Below, one piece after another: positions 25,330-34,315 of a stretch of DNA of 64,000 nt (position 1 is the stretch's first letter; each line of letters opens with the position of its first letter). The position numbers were made by a program, and so were the translations under genes. Under the pieces are notes generated by a model, which ran no database searches, was not told the DNA's origin, and saw only the letters and a list, made by a program, of their open reading frames with translations. This DNA is from Methanobacteriota archaeon (lineage in GTDB: Archaea; Halobacteriota; Methanosarcinia; Methanotrichales; Methanotrichaceae), in NCBI GenBank assembly GCA_029553285.1, contig JAKPCO010000089.1, positions 1-64,000 of the forward strand. The letters run 5' to 3'.

Positions 25330-26364
25330 ATGCCTGAAGAATGGGTTCGAGACGGCACAGGATCATTCCACAACTACCTCCCTCCCGGATGTGAGATATG
25401 CAGACAGGGCGCATCTCTTGTCCTTTTCATCACAGGTGAATGCGCCAGAGAATGCTTCTACTGTCCGCTCTCCAAGGAGCGAAGGGGGAGGGATCTCATC
25501 TTCGCGAACGAGCGGGCCGTATCATCCCCGCATGATATCCTTGAGGAGGCGCGGGCGATCGATGCCCTCGGCACGGGCATAACCGGCGGAGAGCCTCTGC
25601 TGAGGCTGGATCTGGTTCTGGATACAATTCGCATGCTTAAGAGGATTCTGGGAAAAGAGCATCACATCCATCTCTACACGGGAATCGTGCCCGTGGAGAG
25701 GGTGCTCTCAAGGCTTCGCGATGCCGGTCTGGATGAGCTGAGGATGCATCCGGATCTTGAGCGTGAGGAGCCCCGCCTTGCGGAAGCACTAAAATCCGCG
25801 ATGGATCTCGGGATCGAGGCTGGTGTGGAGATCCCCGCGATCGCTCCTGCTCCGTGGATCGCAGAGGCTGTGCAGAGCGTTGATGCTTTTCTGAACATCA
25901 ATGAGCTTGAGTTCACAGAGACGAACGCAGATGCGCTCAGAGCCAGAGGCTTCAGGGCGTACCCGGACTCCTGCGCGGCGATCGGGAGCGAGTCGATCGC
26001 AAGATCGTTCATGCATTACAGGATAAAGCTCCACTACTGCTCCTCCGTCTTCAAGGACTCCGTCCAGCTCAGGGAGAGACTGAAGCGGCGTGCTGGGAGG
26101 GTCAGGAGAGAGTTCGATATCGTGAGCAATGATGGCACGTTGCTGACAGGAGTCATCGTCGCTCCAGATCCGCAGGCTGCGATCAGAGTCCTGGAGGAGC
26201 TTGGTGTTCCGGAGAGCATGTACGAACTCGCAGCTGATGGAATAGAGATCGCGGCCTGGATACTGGAGGAGATAGCAGATGAGGTGAGGCATATCGGATC
26301 TCCTCACATAGTTGAGAGGTATCCAACAGAGGATGGGCTGGTCGTGGAGAGAATACCTTTATAA
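25330..26364 (+). CDS. Radical SAM protein, COG2108-type
   Basis: 344 residues. The cluster motif is 'GECARECFYCPLS' (C-x3-C-x2-C), preceded by 'PPGCEICRQGASLVLFITG'. 'TGITGGEPLL' is the GGE motif for SAM. The C-terminus ('FDIVSNDGTLLTGVIV') is not in the classic core. The family is common in methanogens and resembles pyruvate-formate-lyase activases; the substrate is unknown. A TTTATA box near 26356 in its 3' end probably belongs to the next gene. Confidence 0.82.
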   Translation: MPEEWVRDGTGSFHNYLPPGCEICRQGASLVLFITGECARECFYCPLSKERRGRDLIFANERAVSSPHDILEEARAIDALGTGITGGEPLLRLDLVLDTIRMLKRILGKEHHIHLYTGIVPVERVLSRLRDAGLDELRMHPDLEREEPRLAEALKSAMDLGIEAGVEIPAIAPAPWIAEAVQSVDAFLNINELEFTETNADALRARGFRAYPDSCAAIGSESIARSFMHYRIKLHYCSSVFKDSVQLRERLKRRAGRVRREFDIVSNDGTLLTGVIVAPDPQAAIRVLEELGVPESMYELAADGIEIAAWILEEIADEVRHIGSPHIVERYPTEDGLVVERIPL

Positions 26365-26402
26365 GCCATCGCATCCTTCTTTATGGCCGGTGAGCTTGCT
26401 GG

Positions 26403-26705
26403 ATGGAGAGCGCTGAGGAGAGAATTCAGGAGCGGCTGAGGAATTATCTGAAGCGAGATGGTATTGGAATCAGAAAAGCGGTGCTGAAGTTGTTCTTGAG
26501 CGATTCATCCTTTACGACCGAGGACATCTTCACATATCTGGAGAAGGAGGGCTTCAATGTAAGCTATCGCGGTGTGTCTGCCATGGTCGGACTCATGAAC
26601 ACGCGCCTTGGAATTCTCAGCATAGATGTATCCGGAGACCACAACGTGTACTCATTGAAGAACGACCACAAGACGATAGTGAAATCGGTGCTGGAGAACT
26701 ACTAG
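26403..26705 (+). CDS. DUF2551 winged-helix-like protein
   Basis: 100 residues. 'GIRKAVLKLFLSDSSFTTEDIFTYL' and 'VSYRGVSAMVGLMNTRLGIL' fit a winged helix-turn-helix, as in DUF2551, a family limited to Methanosarcinales and relatives. Probably a small DNA-binding regulator; the target is unknown. A TTTATA box about 45 bp upstream (26356) may be its promoter. Confidence 0.75.
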   Translation: MESAEERIQERLRNYLKRDGIGIRKAVLKLFLSDSSFTTEDIFTYLEKEGFNVSYRGVSAMVGLMNTRLGILSIDVSGDHNVYSLKNDHKTIVKSVLENY

Positions 26706-26737
26706 CTTCAGGCCATCCTCAGGATCGAAAATTTCTT

Positions 26738-28294
26738 TCAGTTTGGCGGTTCTCCCCTTTTCATTCTTCTCATGTATTTCGGCAGAACGATGTCTGCTGC
26801 TATGTTGATCGCGCGCAGGCCCATGTGCACCATCGGATTTGATGTCATGCGCTCTCTGTAAAGGCTGTGAAGCTTCCTGAGATGTCTCAGGTTGTACTCC
26901 ATGCAGGTCCCGACCAGCTCCCAGTGCTCAGGAAGAGCGTTATCCTTTCCGAGCCCTTTGTAGCTGCCGAGTGCTGTACCTGCCATGGGAGTGAAGAAGA
27001 GTGGAAGCATCAGCCCTGTGTAATCCTTGAGCGACTCCACAAGCTCTGTTGTCCTGACAACATCATCAGCGGTCTCACCTGGCAGCCCCAGGACAAGGCT
27101 CGCGACCGGCACCCAGTGTTCATCATGGAAGAGCGCATAGCAATCCCTGACGATATCTGGCCAGCGATCCGGAGATTCTGGCAGCGCCTTCCTGGGCATG
27201 TGCATCTCCAGTACACGACAGCTTCCGGTCTCTATTCCTATCCATGCTGACATGTATTTCTGATCTGTGCCAACGCCAACAACCTCAGAGACCCTGCTGA
27301 GGAGATCCATGGACTGATGCACGGTCGCCAGGCTGAGGTGTGAGACATCTATTGTGTGTGGCGAGAGCTGCTTGACGCTCCTGAAGAGCTCCAGCACCTT
27401 ATCAGGATCAGGGCGCAATCCCCTTGAGCCGTATGTGAAAACGTCCTCTGAGTGAAGCAGAACATCCCTCATGCCCTCCCTCATGTTCACCCTGACGTCC
27501 TCCAGAATGCTGGCTACCGGTCGATGTCTCAACGACCTCATCGTTGGTGAGCAGAATGCGCAGCCACGCCAGCATCCTCTTCCGATCTCAACTATGCCTG
27601 CGATCGTGGCGCCCCTGTTCACAGGGATCCTCTCCCCGGCCACAGGCGTTCCCTGTATGATCCTGGGGACATCCTTCCCATCGAGGATCGCCCTGCAAAC
27701 CTCCGGAAACTCGCTCTCACCCTCGCCCAGGTAGATGTGATCGACGCCCACATCCTCATCGGCGAGCTCCCATGCGCCATTGCCACCGACGACGATCACC
27801 GGATCGTATTTTTTAACCAGGGGATGATTTATGAGCTTCAGGAAGCTGTGCCTGTTGTGCGGTGGACCTCTGTTAATGATATCCTCGATCTCGCGGACTG
27901 CTATCTTCCCCATCGGATCGTCGTGTGTTATGCCCAGGATCTCGGTATCACTGCCTATCGCCTTCTCGAGGCGATCTGGATGCGCGACCATGACCTCATC
28001 CCTGGAGAACCCCGCCTCAAGGAGGGCAGCCTCCACCTTTCGCATGCCGCACGGAGCGTAAACCGCCCTGCCGTCGGGATATGCTCTCACAGGAGGACAG
28101 AATAGAGATCTGAGCATCCAGTCGGGCATGACCGCCCTGGGCATTATTGCGGCAAATCCGAGCAGAACGCCTCCGTGATAGGAGGACATCATTGTCCTGT
28201 CGCTGGTCAGGACGATCCTCTTTCCAGACATCTCTAGAGGCATCTCCGGATGTAGAATATAACCCTGTTCGTGCCAGGAGGCAGTTGGAATCAC
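26738..28294 (-). CDS. B12-binding-like / radical SAM protein
   Basis: 518 residues. The radical SAM cluster motif is 'EIGRGCWRGCAFCSP' (about residue 248). The region before it ('EILGITHDDPMGKIAVREIEDI', 'DPVIVVGGNGAWE', 'YLGEGESEFPEV') has the Rossmann-like layout of the cobalamin-binding domain in COG1032 enzymes, though I do not see a clear DxHxxG motif. 'ASLVLGLPGETADDVVRT' is the usual later SAM motif. The chemistry is unknown; related methanogen proteins are candidate cofactor or MCR-modifying enzymes. It is convergent with the DUF2551 gene. Confidence 0.8.
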   Translation of the reverse strand: MIPTASWHEQGYILHPEMPLEMSGKRIVLTSDRTMMSSYHGGVLLGFAAIMPRAVMPDWMLRSLFCPPVRAYPDGRAVYAPCGMRKVEAALLEAGFSRDEVMVAHPDRLEKAIGSDTEILGITHDDPMGKIAVREIEDIINRGPPHNRHSFLKLINHPLVKKYDPVIVVGGNGAWELADEDVGVDHIYLGEGESEFPEVCRAILDGKDVPRIIQGTPVAGERIPVNRGATIAGIVEIGRGCWRGCAFCSPTMRSLRHRPVASILEDVRVNMREGMRDVLLHSEDVFTYGSRGLRPDPDKVLELFRSVKQLSPHTIDVSHLSLATVHQSMDLLSRVSEVVGVGTDQKYMSAWIGIETGSCRVLEMHMPRKALPESPDRWPDIVRDCYALFHDEHWVPVASLVLGLPGETADDVVRTTELVESLKDYTGLMLPLFFTPMAGTALGSYKGLGKDNALPEHWELVGTCMEYNLRHLRKLHSLYRERMTSNPMVHMGLRAINIAADIVLPKYMRRMKRGEPPN

Positions 28295-28376
28295 AGGCTA
28301 CAGCACGTTTAAGAGTCGCACAGATGAGAATGGCATTGATGGCTGCCGTGTATGGGATATCTTTTTATCGGAAAAG

Positions 28377-29903
28377 GTGCAAGCCCCAGCCGTGGAAGCA
28401 GAGAAATCGCTATCCGAGATCAACGAGCGGATACGTGACGGAAGCGTCAGGGTTGTGACCGCGGAGGAGATGCCCTCCATTGTCGAAGAGCTGGGGCCTG
28501 GTGGCGCGGTGCGCGAGGTTGATGTCGTGACCACCGGCACCTTCGGAGCGATGTGCTCCTCCGGCGTCTTCCTGAACCTCGGCCACAGCGACCCGCCTAT
28601 AAAGATCTCGAGGGCCTGGCTGAACCGGGTTGAGGCATACGGTGGGGTTGCCGCGGTCGATCTCTTTCTGGGAGCGACCCAGCCATCTGAGGATAAAGGC
28701 ATAGAGTACGGCGGTGCTCACGTCATAGAGGATCTCGTCTCCGGTAGAGCTGTGGATGTGATGGGCGAGGGTGTGGGCACAGACTGTTATCCCAGGTTGG
28801 AGATCGAGACGACCCTCCATCTGGAGGACCTCAACCAGGCTCTGATGGTCAATCCAAGAAACGCGTATCAGAGGTACAACGCTGCCACGAACTCCTCTGA
28901 CAGGACTCTTCACACATACATGGGCACGCTGCTCCCTCGCTTCGGAAACGTCCATTACAGCGGCGCTGGCGTTCTCAACCCGATCTCCAATGATCCGGGA
29001 TTCGAGTACATAGGGACTGGAGTCAGAATATTCCTCGGCGGCGCGCAGGGTTACATCGTGGGACCAGGCACACAGCACAGCCCTGAGACCGGGTTCGCCA
29101 CGCTGATGGTCTCAGGAGACCTCAAGAGGATGAGCAGCGAGTTCCTGAGGGCCGCTACCTTCACAAGGTATGGCCCGACGCTTTACGTTGGCGTTGGCGT
29201 TCCGATACCGATACTGAACGAGAGGCTCGCGCTGAGCACTGCTGTCAGGGACAGGGACATCACCGTTCCGATAGTTGATTATGGCGTGCAGCGAAGGGAC
29301 AGACCGGTTCTGAGGAGCGTGAGCTACGCGGAGCTGAGATCCGGTTTCGTGGAGATAAACGGAAAAGAGGTCCCAACAGCATCGCTTTCAAGCTTCCACA
29401 TGGCCAGAAGGGTTGCTGGAACCCTGAAGGAGTGGATCGAGAGGGGGGAGTTCCTGCTGACAGAGCAGGCCGAGCCTCTGCCAAGAAGTGGCGTCAGCAG
29501 GCCGATGAAGCAGACGAAGGAGCTCCCTTACGTCGGGGATGTCATGAACAGGGATGTTGTCACAGTGGGAGAGAACATCAGCGTGCCTGAGGCCGCACGC
29601 GTTATCGTCGGAAGCCGGTTCGATCATCTCCCGGTGGTCTCTGATGAGGGGAAGCTCATGGGCATAATAACGACATGGGACATATCCAAGGCTGTTGCAA
29701 ACGGCAACATCTCAAGAGTCTCGGAGATCATGACCCGACGGGTGTACTCAGCGACCCCGGATGAGCCGATAGAGCTGGCTGCGAGGACGATGGATATCCA
29801 CAGCATTTCTGCGCTTCCCGTTGTGGATAAGGACAATCGCGTCATAGGAATGATAACAAGCAACGACCTGAGCAGGCTGTTTGCGGGGAGGCGGCCGAGA
29901 TGA
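28377..29903 (+). CDS. L-aspartate semialdehyde sulfurtransferase, DUF39-CBS subunit (homocysteine synthesis)
   Basis: 508 residues. A DUF39 domain (about 1-370) is followed by two CBS repeats ('VMNRDVVTVGENISVPEAARVI' and 'IMTRRVYSATPDEPIELAARTM'). Its orthologue in Methanosarcina acetivorans (MA1821) with the ferredoxin partner (MA1822) makes homocysteine from aspartate semialdehyde, an established route. A conserved 'SGAGVLNPISNDP' is shared with the marker-16 protein ('SGCGILNPLQNDP'), which contains the Cys variant. Start is GTG 28377 or GTG 28392; TTTTTATC at about 28360 may be the TATA box. It overlaps the ferredoxin gene by 4 bp. Confidence 0.9.
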   Translation: MQAPAVEAEKSLSEINERIRDGSVRVVTAEEMPSIVEELGPGGAVREVDVVTTGTFGAMCSSGVFLNLGHSDPPIKISRAWLNRVEAYGGVAAVDLFLGATQPSEDKGIEYGGAHVIEDLVSGRAVDVMGEGVGTDCYPRLEIETTLHLEDLNQALMVNPRNAYQRYNAATNSSDRTLHTYMGTLLPRFGNVHYSGAGVLNPISNDPGFEYIGTGVRIFLGGAQGYIVGPGTQHSPETGFATLMVSGDLKRMSSEFLRAATFTRYGPTLYVGVGVPIPILNERLALSTAVRDRDITVPIVDYGVQRRDRPVLRSVSYAELRSGFVEINGKEVPTASLSSFHMARRVAGTLKEWIERGEFLLTEQAEPLPRSGVSRPMKQTKELPYVGDVMNRDVVTVGENISVPEAARVIVGSRFDHLPVVSDEGKLMGIITTWDISKAVANGNISRVSEIMTRRVYSATPDEPIELAARTMDIHSISALPVVDKDNRVIGMITSNDLSRLFAGRRPR

Positions 29904-30286
29904 AGCTGATGCTCAGGGTCGCGCAGGGCATAGTCAGAAAGCCCCTGATAGCTTCTGTCATCCTGGAGACCGGCGCGCTCATAAACATCGAGAGGGCGAG
30001 CATAGATGCCGTCAGCGGCGAGATCGTCCTCGATGTCTCAGACGATAAATGCAGGCAGGTCAAGGACGCATTCGAGCGCAGGGGCGTGGATGTAGTGCTC
30101 CTGGAGATCCCTGTGATGAGAAACGAGGAGGAGTGCGTCCACTGCGGCGCATGCATTGCGATATGCCCCACCGGCACATTCAGGTTCGACGACTGGAAGG
30201 TTGTGACTGATCCAGGAAAATGCATCCAGTGCGGAGCATGCGTGACAGCCTGCCCCCATCGCGCGCTGCAGCTGGTGCTGCGGTGA
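29900..30286 (+). CDS. NIL-domain ferredoxin, partner of DUF39-CBS
   Basis: 128 residues. The N-terminal NIL domain (about 1-70) is followed by two 4Fe-4S motifs, 'CVHCGACIAICP' and 'CIQCGACVTACP'. It starts inside the stop of the DUF39-CBS gene (ATGA), so the two are coupled. It should donate electrons, or sulfur by way of the cluster, for homocysteine formation (MA1822-like). Confidence 0.92.
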   Translation: MKLMLRVAQGIVRKPLIASVILETGALINIERASIDAVSGEIVLDVSDDKCRQVKDAFERRGVDVVLLEIPVMRNEEECVHCGACIAICPTGTFRFDDWKVVTDPGKCIQCGACVTACPHRALQLVLR

Positions 30287-30354
30287 CGGGATCGTGATGC
30301 TGAAACAGGAAGGTTTTAAGCGCGTCATGGTTGATGCGGGTAACTCATCATGAA

Positions 30355-31383
30355 ATGTGCGGATCTAAGACCACGCTTGGATTGAAGGCGCCGCGCTCGA
30401 TGGGCGAGCGGATACGGAGGATTGTTATAGAGTTGGGCGCTCTCGACAGAAAAAAACGCATCCGCTCCGACGATTCTCACATATACATCCCAGTTCTTGA
30501 GAGCATCAGCCCTGACGTGCTGAAGGGTATCGCGGATGTTGAGATTGTCCAGATGGAGTTCGAGGAGGATCGGAGAAGGGTCACTGTTGAGGAGATTCTG
30601 GGAAGAAAACCGAGCTTCGAGACCATCGGGGATATAGCAGTGGTTGAGGATGAGGAGCCTGAGAGGGTCGCGGATGCGATCATGGCGGTGCACAGGGGAA
30701 TCCGCACAGTCCTCGCGCCGGTTTCAGATGTTGAGGGTGAGTTCAGGCTTCGAAGGTACAGATATGTGGCGGGCGAGATGAGGACGCTCACGATTCACAG
30801 GGAGCACGGCATCCGCTACATGGTGGATCTCGAGCGCGCATACTTCTCGCCGAGGCTCAGCACTGAGAGGCTCAGGGTCGCAGAGCAGGTGCGCCCCGGC
30901 GATACCGTGGTCGATATGTTCGCAGGCGTGGGCCCCTTCTCGCTTCTGATGGCGAAACGGGGCGCAAGGGTGATCGCGATCGACAAGAATCCGTATGCAG
31001 TAAATCTTCTCAGGGAGAACGCGAGGATGAACCGCCTGGATGTTGAGGTACGCGAGGGTGACGCTGCCGCTCTCACAGAAGATCTCGCAGATCAGGCGGA
31101 TCATGTCATCATGAACCTGCCGCACTCTGCCTCTCTCTTCCTCCCGGAGGCGATACGCACCGCGAAGAGCGGTGGCGTGGTGCACTACTACACATTCGCC
31201 CCGGAGGATGACCTCTACAGGGATGTCAGGATAATAGAGGAAAAGGCCAGGGAGCTCGGGTGCGAGGCATCACTCCTCTACAGAGGCGTCGTCAGAAGCT
31301 ATGCGCCCAGGATCTACAACGTCGTCATCGACTTCATGGTGAAGAAAGACGCCAGGCAGATCACCGAGCCCGGCAGCAGGTGA
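30355..31383 (+). CDS. trm5: tRNA (guanine37-N1)-methyltransferase Trm5
   Basis: About 342 residues. The SAM-binding core 'VVDMFAGVGPFSLLMAKRGARVIAIDKNPYA' (in parts), 'NLPHSASLFLPEA' (NPPx-like motif IV in its NLPH form) and 'HYYTFAPEDD' are Trm5. It makes m1G37, which prevents frameshifting. The start is unclear: ATG 30355 follows a TTTTAAG box at about 30315 and could be leaderless; the frame is open from TTG 30331. Conserved 'LKAPRSMGERIRR' begins 9 residues later, so the N-terminus is short or non-canonical. Confidence 0.88.
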   Translation: MCGSKTTLGLKAPRSMGERIRRIVIELGALDRKKRIRSDDSHIYIPVLESISPDVLKGIADVEIVQMEFEEDRRRVTVEEILGRKPSFETIGDIAVVEDEEPERVADAIMAVHRGIRTVLAPVSDVEGEFRLRRYRYVAGEMRTLTIHREHGIRYMVDLERAYFSPRLSTERLRVAEQVRPGDTVVDMFAGVGPFSLLMAKRGARVIAIDKNPYAVNLLRENARMNRLDVEVREGDAAALTEDLADQADHVIMNLPHSASLFLPEAIRTAKSGGVVHYYTFAPEDDLYRDVRIIEEKARELGCEASLLYRGVVRSYAPRIYNVVIDFMVKKDARQITEPGSR

Positions 31384-31416
31384 CATCGCAGGATTTGTGA
31401 TCTGCTGTGCCAGATA

Positions 31417-31462
31417 GTGCTGATTCCTGAAATTTCGTTCAGTGATTCAAGTACACGACCGG
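31417..31462 (+). repeat. Dispersed repeat, family 2, copy 1
   Basis: GTGCTGATTCCTG...TTCAGTGATTCAA...CAC.ACC. About 34 of 46 positions match the copy at 34125-34171, and a weaker copy is at 22484. The two good copies lie in the same orientation on the two sides of the gatE-histone operon. Confidence 0.5.
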
Positions 31463-31499
31463 ACGCCAGCTCTCGGAGACCTTCTGGAATATTGAGTGA

Positions 31500-31601
31500 G
31501 ATCTGGCATTTGTGAGCATCATGCTCTCTCCTCCCTGCCTTCTGTAGGGCGGACGATATATACAGATCCGGCCTGATCTGGCATTTGTGAGCGTCATGCT
31601 C
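31500..31601 (+). repeat. Pair of 27-bp direct repeats
   Basis: GATCTGGCATTTGTGAGC plus .TCATGCTC occurs at 31500-31526 and 31575-31601 with one mismatch, 75 bp apart. The rest of the 276-bp gap between trm5 and gatE holds no gene. Confidence 0.5.
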
Positions 31602-31659
31602 CCTCATGCCTGTCATGTCTCCTAGATGAGAAAGGCACATTCGGGATCGCTGAATACGA

Positions 31660-33570
31660 TCAGACTCTCCCGAGAATCGCGTTTATCTCTCTCTTTATGA
31701 GAGCGCTCACAGCCGCACCGTCTGCTTTGCCTCTCAGCTGCTCCATCGCGAGCCCCATGAGTGGCCCGATCGCACGCTCGCCCCTCTCCCTGACGAGATC
31801 GATCTTTGCTGAGACGATCTCACGGACTATTCTCTCAACCTCTGATGCGCCCAGGCTCATCAGACCTGCCGCCTCCGCCGCGCTCTCCGGATCAGCATCA
31901 GGGTTCTCTGCCATTGCCTTGAGGAGCGCGGGTATTCCCTCCTTCGCGATTCTGTTATGGGCGAGAAGATCGAAGCAGCCCATGAAATGCCTCTCGCCGA
32001 GCCTGTAAACCGGCACGCCATCCCTCGCAAGCTCTACAGGTGTCGATTCCAGAGATCGCACGACGAGTGAGGGCTGTACTCTGTATTCCCGCACGATCTC
32101 CTCGAAGAGCTGGTAGTTGGACGAGGCTGCCATTATCCTGGCCTGCTCCGGGCTGAGCCCGTACTCCCTCTGGTACCTCTCCGCCCTCTCCACGACGAGC
32201 TCCGGGAGCCTGAGCTGCTCAATCATCTCTTTATTTACAACGACAGGCGGTACATCCGTCTCGGGGTACATCCTTGCCGATCCGGGGAGCGGGCGCATGT
32301 ACTCAGATGTGCCATCAGGAAGCGCTCTCCTGGTCTCTTCAGGTACGCCCGCAATGGCCTCTCGTGCGCGCTCGATTACAGCCTCCATCGCCTTTCTCGC
32401 TCTCTCAGGAGGCGCTGCCACCATCACCACGGCATCGCTCTCCCCGCAGCTCAGCAGGCTCCTGAGCGCTGCCACCTCCTCTTCTGTTATTCCATATGCT
32501 GGCAGCTCGTCGGTGTGGAATATGCCACCCACACCCGCGCGCTTCGCCCTGTCTGATAGTTCTGTGCCGAGACGCCTCCCGGGCTGCACCTCCTTTCCGA
32601 TCATTCCTCTGAAACCATCAAGCCTCGTGGCGAGAACCACGCCGCCGCCCTTGAGGGCCTTTGCGATGACCTTCGAGCGTGAGTTTGAGAATAGCCCTGT
32701 TACATCGATGATCTCCCCACTGACATGGGCGTTTCTCCTCTGGAGTTCATCTCTGATCTCAAGCAGCCTTACCTGGCGAATGACCTCCAGCTCTACGATC
32801 CTCTCTATCAGGTTCAGATCCTGAACGCCCTTGATCTCGACCCTCGCGCCGCCGGCAATCGATACATTCACGTCCTGCCTTATCGTGCCGAGGCCGCGCT
32901 TGACCCTGCCCGTGGATCTGAGTATCATGCCGATATGCTGGGCCACCTCCCTCGCATGCTGCGGAGACACTATATCAGGAGCGGTCCCGATCTCGACAAG
33001 GGGGATGCCAAGCCGGTCGAGAGAATACACCACCTCATCCCCACGATCCTCGATTATCCTGGCAGCCTCCTCCTCCAGGCAGAGTATGCCTATGCCCACA
33101 GGTCCGCATGATGTGTCTATAGATCCGCTGGATGCGATGAATGCGGTGCGCTGAAATCCAGATGTGTTCGAGCCGTCTATCACGGTCTTCCGCATCGTGT
33201 GGATCTCATCGACGATGCGCATCTTTAGAAGACGCGCGATCACAAGGGCGATCTCAAGAGCCTCCCGGTTGAGCTCCCTAGGAGGCTCCTCATCTGCCTC
33301 CACCAGACAGGTTGTGTCGTAGGACTTGTATATGAACCTCCTCGATACAAGCGTCTCCTCAAGAGCAGCCCTGTCGATCTCCCCTAGCTCGCTCCTCGCA
33401 GGCCTGAGGTACCTGAAGAACTCGAAGTTCGAGTCCTCAACCTCTCTGTGCAGGGTGGGGCAGCGGCAGAAGAGCTTGCAGCTGGTATCGAGCTGCTGAT
33501 GAATCTCTATGCCGCACACAAGACCAAGAGCGCGGTAGTCCATATCGGTGTTTTCTCCCAGCACTCTCAT
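31660..33570 (-). CDS. gatE: Glu-tRNA(Gln) amidotransferase subunit E
   Basis: 636 residues. GatE is the tRNA-binding subunit of the archaea-specific GatDE enzyme that turns Glu-tRNA(Gln) into Gln-tRNA(Gln). 'GLVCGIEIHQQLDTSCKLFCRCP' (in parts: GIEIHQQLDT) and 'RTAFIASSGSIDTSCG' fit the GatB/GatE core; the C-terminal about 150 residues are the YqeY-like tail domain. The ATG at 33570 overlaps the histone stop (ATGA), which favours it over the later ATG at 33543. gatD is not in the window. Confidence 0.94.
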   Translation of the reverse strand: MRVLGENTDMDYRALGLVCGIEIHQQLDTSCKLFCRCPTLHREVEDSNFEFFRYLRPARSELGEIDRAALEETLVSRRFIYKSYDTTCLVEADEEPPRELNREALEIALVIARLLKMRIVDEIHTMRKTVIDGSNTSGFQRTAFIASSGSIDTSCGPVGIGILCLEEEAARIIEDRGDEVVYSLDRLGIPLVEIGTAPDIVSPQHAREVAQHIGMILRSTGRVKRGLGTIRQDVNVSIAGGARVEIKGVQDLNLIERIVELEVIRQVRLLEIRDELQRRNAHVSGEIIDVTGLFSNSRSKVIAKALKGGGVVLATRLDGFRGMIGKEVQPGRRLGTELSDRAKRAGVGGIFHTDELPAYGITEEEVAALRSLLSCGESDAVVMVAAPPERARKAMEAVIERAREAIAGVPEETRRALPDGTSEYMRPLPGSARMYPETDVPPVVVNKEMIEQLRLPELVVERAERYQREYGLSPEQARIMAASSNYQLFEEIVREYRVQPSLVVRSLESTPVELARDGVPVYRLGERHFMGCFDLLAHNRIAKEGIPALLKAMAENPDADPESAAEAAGLMSLGASEVERIVREIVSAKIDLVRERGERAIGPLMGLAMEQLRGKADGAAVSALIKREINAILGRV

Positions 33571-33794
33571 TCTCCCTGCTTCACAGGTCTCACTCGCTTT
33601 GCGGCCTCTCTTATATCCTCTGCCCTCACAGTCTTCCTCTTCGCGTGATTGGCCCAGTCTATCGCCTCTTTCGCTATCTCGATGCCGTAGTTCTCCAGAA
33701 TCGCAGCAAGCTCGATGCTCGCGTCCTCGCTAACCCTCTTGGCCCCGGCCATTCTTATCAGCCTGGCAACCGGAGCGACAGGAAGTACCGCCAT
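33567..33794 (-). CDS. Archaeal histone
   Basis: 75 residues from MAVLPVAPVARLIRMAG. It has the single histone-fold with 'KRVSEDASIELAAILENYG' and 'HAKRKTVRAEDIREAAKR', like HMfB. A GGAGGGAG ribosome-binding site lies just before the ATG at 33794; the 10-residue upstream extension is not expected. A TATA box (GTATATAT, about 33881-33889 read on the minus strand) would give a 60-base leader. Its stop overlaps gatE by 4 bp. Confidence 0.94.
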   Translation of the reverse strand: MAVLPVAPVARLIRMAGAKRVSEDASIELAAILENYGIEIAKEAIDWANHAKRKTVRAEDIREAAKRVRPVKQGE

Positions 33795-33970
33795 TCTGCT
33801 CCCTCCTCGAGACCCTCGGCGCAACTATTTCGATGCAGCCGAAAAGATCCCCTATTCGCATTCCGAGCTCTCTTCGATGCATATATACCTTTTCATCGGA
33901 ATTTAAAAGCGATTTTCAAAAAGAGAGTTGTTACCATCCGTCCTCTGATGCATGCCGTTTGTCTGGGCTG

Positions 33971-34092
33971 GCGATCGACGGCAGTGTACTTGTATCATCG
34001 AGATCATCCAGATGCGCACTGAGGGGGCGGAGCATTTGTTTTTAGCGATCGATTGCAGTGCGCTTTTATCATCGAGATAATCAGCATCTGAC
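33971..34092 (+). repeat. Two-copy tandem repeat, period 74 bp
   Basis: 'GCGATCGACGGCAGTGTACT' (33971) recurs as 'GCGATCGATTGCAGTGCGCT' (34045), each followed by T.TATCATCGAGAT.AT. About 48 bases align with roughly 80-85% identity. It lies between divergent histone and leuD promoters. Confidence 0.5.
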
Positions 34093-34124
34093 CTCACAGA
34101 ATACAGGAGGATTTCTGTCTGTGG

Positions 34125-34171
34125 GTGCTGATTCCCGGCAGTCTATTCAGTGATTCAAACGCACTACCAGG
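34125..34171 (+). repeat. Dispersed repeat, family 2, copy 2
   Basis: GTGCTGATTCCCG...TTCAGTGATTCAA...CACTACC, same orientation as the copy at 31417-31462. See also 22484. Confidence 0.5.
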
Positions 34172-34315
34172 GGATTCGGCCGTGCTGCAAGGCGAATCAG
34201 ATGTGATGCGCCCTGAACCATCAACGCCATCAGTGCAGCTCCTGTACAGACGCCATCCAGCCTCCATCAGTTTAATATACTGCTTTGTTATTGGTAGATA
34301 GTCCACCTGTTGGAG

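Larger units (their letters stand above)
33825..34309. other. 485-bp gap between histone and leuD
   Basis: It holds the histone promoter, a 74-bp period tandem repeat (33971-34092), a family-2 dispersed repeat (34125-34171) and a TATA-like 'TTTAATATAC' (34271-34280) for leuD. No gene is seen. Confidence 0.5.

Noticed and set aside
30350-30385. Short frame MKCADLRPRLD before trm5 as sign of a frameshift
   Set aside because: Too short, and the main frame already contains the conserved N-terminal LKAPRSMGERIRR.
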